A stretch of 6,814 nucleotides of DNA from a bacterium (lineage in GTDB: Bacteria; Chloroflexota; Chloroflexia; Thermomicrobiales; UBA6265), in contig JAPOLF010000038.1 of assembly GCA_029977305.1 (NCBI GenBank), forward strand, positions 5,643 through 12,456. The letters are read 5' to 3'. Below the pieces are notes generated by a model. The model did not search any database. It was not told where the DNA came from and saw nothing but the letters and a program-made list of their open reading frames with translations. Made by a program: the position numbers and the translations under genes. Every line of letters begins with the position of its first letter. Position 1 is the first letter of the stretch. This document shows, one piece after another, positions 4,849 to 6,814 of the stretch.

Positions 4849-5769
4849 TGACGCGAGGATGGCGTTGACCGCATCTTCCGGCGGGGTGCGTCGGGCTGCG
4901 ACATCGGAGATCACTTGATCTAAAGATCCCGCCGTCGCTGCATTGAGCCGGCGCTGCAACTCATTGCGTACGCCATCCAGCACCTCCGCCGATGCCGCGA
5001 CGCGTAGGCGTTGGGCGATCTCCCCGGACTGAGCCAACCACCTTCCATGCTGCAGGACCGCATCGAGCACGGCCGGAACGCCCTCGCCGGAGGCCGCATC
5101 AGTCAACAGGACCGGCACTTCCCATTCCCCCGGCTCGGGATGATCGAGTGAGCCGCGCAGGGTGCGCGCCAATTCCCGTGCCCCGGGAAGGTCCGCTTTG
5201 TTCACCACGAGGATGTCACCAATCTCGAGAATGCCAGCCTTGATCGCTTGCACCCCGTCCCCGAACCCCGGCGCCTGCACCACGATCACCGTCCGCGCCA
5301 GCACGTCGATGTCGATGCTGTCCTGTCCCGCACCGACCGTTTCCAGCAGGATCAGCGGATAGCCCGCCGCATCCAGACAGTGCACCATCGCGGCCGCAGC
5401 TGGTGCGAGGCCCCCGGTCCGCCCCTTCGAGGCGACGCTTCGGATGAACACCCCCGGGTCGGCATGGAGATCCATCATCCGGATCCGATCGCCGAGCACC
5501 GCCCCGCCGCTCACCGGACTCGAGGGGTCGATCGCCAGAATCGCCACCCGCATCTCTGCCGCCCGCGCCGCATGGGCCAGCGCATTCACCAGCGTGCTCT
5601 TCCCAGCTCCGGGTGCACCGGTGATACCGACCACCGCCGCTTTCCCGGTCCGCGGGTACAGCGCCGCGAGCGCCGCCATCCCCGCGGGATCACGCCGCTC
5701 AACCAAACTGAGCAGGCGAGGCAACGCGCGCGGATTTCCCTCGTCGAGTTGGGCGATCAAGTCCGCCAT
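4804..5769 (-). CDS. meaB: MeaB/ArgK-family GTPase, chaperone of a B12-dependent mutase
   Basis: A 321-residue SIMIBI-class G protein. The P-loop GAPGAGKST is at 51-59, the Mg/switch segment IDPSSPVSGGAVLGDRIRM at 80-98, the motif ETVGAGQD at 143-150 and the guanine-specificity motif NKAD at 190-193. A helical C-terminal tail follows, expected to mediate dimerisation. MeaB proteins gate adenosylcobalamin loading and protect or reactivate methylmalonyl-CoA mutase and its relatives in the cytoplasm. The older labels 'ArgK' and 'LAO/AO transport ATPase' are misleading. The ATG follows the stop of the B12-binding subunit gene with no gap (TAGATG), matching its role and implying coupled translation. 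Motif III reads ETVGAGQD where I recall ETVGVGQSE as common; this is small and not obviously disabling. Its 3' end lies inside larB on the opposite strand. Confidence 0.94.
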   Translation of the reverse strand: MADLIAQLDEGNPRALPRLLSLVERRDPAGMAALAALYPRTGKAAVVGITGAPGAGKSTLVNALAHAARAAEMRVAILAIDPSSPVSGGAVLGDRIRMMDLHADPGVFIRSVASKGRTGGLAPAAAAMVHCLDAAGYPLILLETVGAGQDSIDIDVLARTVIVVQAPGFGDGVQAIKAGILEIGDILVVNKADLPGARELARTLRGSLDHPEPGEWEVPVLLTDAASGEGVPAVLDAVLQHGRWLAQSGEIAQRLRVAASAEVLDGVRNELQRRLNAATAGSLDQVISDVAARRTPPEDAVNAILASLPGLGGAASDQRGG

Positions 5770-6189
5770 CTACGCGGCGCGGGAGGGGGCGTGGGTGCGG
5801 AGAAACTCAGCCACATCGGCGAAGGTCGATCCCGGTCCAAACACGGCCGCGATGCCCATCTCCCGCACCGCCGCCTGATCCGCTTCGGGGATCGTTCCTC
5901 CCGCCACCACCAGCACGTCGCCCAGCCCGGCTGCACGGAGTGCCTCCATGATCCGCGGGAAGAGCGCCATGTGCGCCCCGGAGAGGATGCTCAGCCCGAC
6001 CACGTCCACGTCTTCCTGCAGCGCCGCGGAGGCGATCATCTCCGGCGTTTGGAACAGGCCGGTGTAGATCACCTCGAACCCCGCGTCGCGAAGGCCGCGC
6101 GCCATCACCTTGGCACCCCGATCATGCCCATCGAGCCCCGGCTTCGCGATCAGCACCCGCAGGGTGCGCGTTGGCGTGGACGTGCTCAT
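5770..6189 (-). CDS. B12-binding small subunit of an acyl-CoA mutase
   Basis: A 139-residue stand-alone cobalamin-binding domain with the base-off/His-on signature: Asp20-x-His22-xx-Gly25 (DGHDRG, where His22 is the lower axial cobalt ligand), Ser67-x-Leu69 (SIL) and Gly97-Gly98 (AGGTIPEAD). It matches the separate small subunit of two-part adenosylcobalamin mutases: methylmalonyl-CoA mutase (MutB/Mcm C-terminal subunit), isobutyryl-CoA mutase (IcmB) or 2-hydroxyisobutyryl-CoA mutase (HcmB). The B12 domain does not tell which substrate is used; the large catalytic subunit, which would, is not in the window. The ATG at 6189 is chosen because AAGGAG lies 6 nt upstream; a TTG at 6195 in frame overlaps that spacer and is rejected. 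Flanking genes are an acyl-CoA dehydrogenase-type enzyme (Hbd family) upstream and the chaperone meaB immediately downstream. Confidence 0.93.
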   Translation of the reverse strand: MSTSTPTRTLRVLIAKPGLDGHDRGAKVMARGLRDAGFEVIYTGLFQTPEMIASAALQEDVDVVGLSILSGAHMALFPRIMEALRAAGLGDVLVVAGGTIPEADQAAVREMGIAAVFGPGSTFADVAEFLRTHAPSRAA

Positions 6190-6195
6190 TGGCAA

Positions 6196-6201
6196 CTCCT
6201 T
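6196..6201 (-). promoter_or_regulatory. Ribosome binding site of the B12-binding subunit
   Basis: The minus strand reads AAGGAG, a near-perfect Shine-Dalgarno 6 nt before the ATG at 6189. It fills the 15-nt gap after the upstream dehydrogenase stop and decides the start codon. Confidence 0.85.
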
Positions 6202-6204
6202 GCC

Positions 6205-6814
6205 CTATCGGCTCTCGGGATACGCGTAAAACCCCTGTCCGGTCTTCCGCCCCAACCGTCCCGCCGCGACCATGCGTGTCAGCAGCGGTGCCGGTCGGTA
6301 CTTGTCATCACCAAAATCGCGATGCAACGTCTGCAGGATGTCGAGGCAGACATCCAGGCCGATCAGGTCTGCCAGTGCCAGCGGACCCATCGGGTGAGCC
6401 ATCCCGAGTTTCATCACCTCGTCGATGGCCTCGGCCGTCGCCACTCCCTCGCCGAGCGTAAACACCGCCTCGTTGATCATCGGCAGCAGAATGCGATTCG
6501 CCACGAATCCCGGCGAGTCGTTGACCACCACCGGCGTCTTCCCCAACGAAGCCGCGAAGGCCACCGCACGCTCAGCCGTGCGATCGCTCGTCTGCAATGC
6601 CCGAACCACCTCCACCAACGGGAGCACCGGCACCGGGTTGAAGAAGTGCAACCCGACCACCCGCTCGGGAGTGCTCGTCGCCGCCGCAAGTCGGGTGAGG
6701 GAGATTGATGACGTGTTGGACGTCAGCAACGCGTCCTCGCCGACGATCGCGTCCAATGCGTGGAAGAGCCCCGTCTTCACCTCGAGGTGCTCGAACACCG
6801 CCTCGATCACCACG
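6205..6814 (-). CDS. 3-hydroxyacyl-CoA (3-hydroxybutyryl-CoA) dehydrogenase, C-terminal part
   Basis: Partial gene: the 5' end lies beyond the right edge, and 202 residues plus a TAG stop are visible. Members are about 280-290 residues long, so about 80 residues with the Rossmann NAD loop are missing. The visible part starts within the conserved VIEAVFE strand and continues with SNTSS (32-36). It has the catalytic His56 and Glu68 in LHFFNPVPVLPLVEVV, then NDSPGFVANR (98-107), and the C-terminal dimerisation domain with HPMGPLALADLIGLD (140-154) and GRKTGQGFYAY (188-198). The enzyme oxidises (S)-3-hydroxyacyl-CoA to 3-oxoacyl-CoA with NAD(P), or runs in reverse, in beta-oxidation or butyrate-type pathways. 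Being a single-domain Hbd/PaaH-like form or the end of a larger fusion cannot be distinguished here, but the length fits the single-domain form. It is the first visible gene of the operon leading to meaB. Confidence 0.93.
   Translation of the reverse strand, partial: VVIEAVFEHLEVKTGLFHALDAIVGEDALLTSNTSSISLTRLAAATSTPERVVGLHFFNPVPVLPLVEVVRALQTSDRTAERAVAFAASLGKTPVVVNDSPGFVANRILLPMINEAVFTLGEGVATAEAIDEVMKLGMAHPMGPLALADLIGLDVCLDILQTLHRDFGDDKYRPAPLLTRMVAAGRLGRKTGQGFYAYPESR

Noticed and set aside
6190..6195. TTG at 6195 as start of the B12-binding subunit
   Set aside because: AAGGAG would end directly at this codon, while it is 6 nt from the ATG at 6189, a normal spacing.
5248..6708. 486-codon open frame on the plus strand
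   Set aside because: It runs antisense through three well-supported genes (meaB, B12 subunit, hydroxyacyl-CoA dehydrogenase). Its product is a low-complexity Arg/His/Pro-rich sequence typical of the reverse frame of GC-rich genes, with no recognisable motif.

Overview
This is a compact, high-GC bacterial chromosome segment (estimated by eye at a little over 60% G+C) made almost entirely of core and central-metabolism genes. I see no insertion sequence, phage gene, tRNA, rRNA or CRISPR array. Two-subunit B12 mutase genes beside a MeaB chaperone, a short housekeeping sigma factor and a LarB protein would fit a Chloroflexota-type (for example Thermomicrobia-like) or other deep-branching high-GC bacterium. 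That placement is a low-confidence inference from gene content and not from any marker comparison.

Layout. (1) The 3' end of fabF (fatty-acid elongation, + strand) enters from the left edge and converges on rpoD/sigA (minus strand, start chosen at 1619). A perfect 11-bp hairpin lies between the two stops. (2) A 417-bp divergent intergenic region (1620-2036) separates rpoD from yebC. On the minus strand it holds a good sigma-70 promoter and a leader of about 220 nt. That leader contains a 13-codon open reading frame with a Shine-Dalgarno and then a terminator-like hairpin with a T-rich tail, both ahead of rpoD. On the plus strand it holds a weak -10 box and a short hairpin ahead of yebC. (3) A tightly packed plus-strand operon follows: yebC - ruvC - tlyA - larB, with a 3-nt gap and then two ATGA overlaps. 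(4) A minus-strand operon enters from the right edge: a 3-hydroxyacyl-CoA dehydrogenase (5' end outside the window), a B12-binding mutase small subunit, and meaB, spaced by 15 and 0 nt. The 3' ends of larB and meaB overlap by 45 bp in convergent orientation.

How the genes fit together. The plus-strand operon groups information-processing functions (YebC translation/regulation factor, RuvC Holliday-junction resolvase, TlyA rRNA methyltransferase) with LarB, the first enzyme of nickel-pincer cofactor synthesis; its partners LarC and LarE are not in the window. The minus-strand operon forms an acyl-CoA module: beta-hydroxyacyl-CoA oxidation plus an adenosylcobalamin-dependent carbon-skeleton mutase with its G-protein chaperone. 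FabF at the other end belongs to fatty-acid synthesis.

No clearly new biological system is visible. The observation most worth following up is the structured rpoD leader with its candidate leader peptide and attenuator. Next are the orphan larB, with an apparent Glu-to-Asp change in a signature motif, and the coding overlap between larB and meaB.
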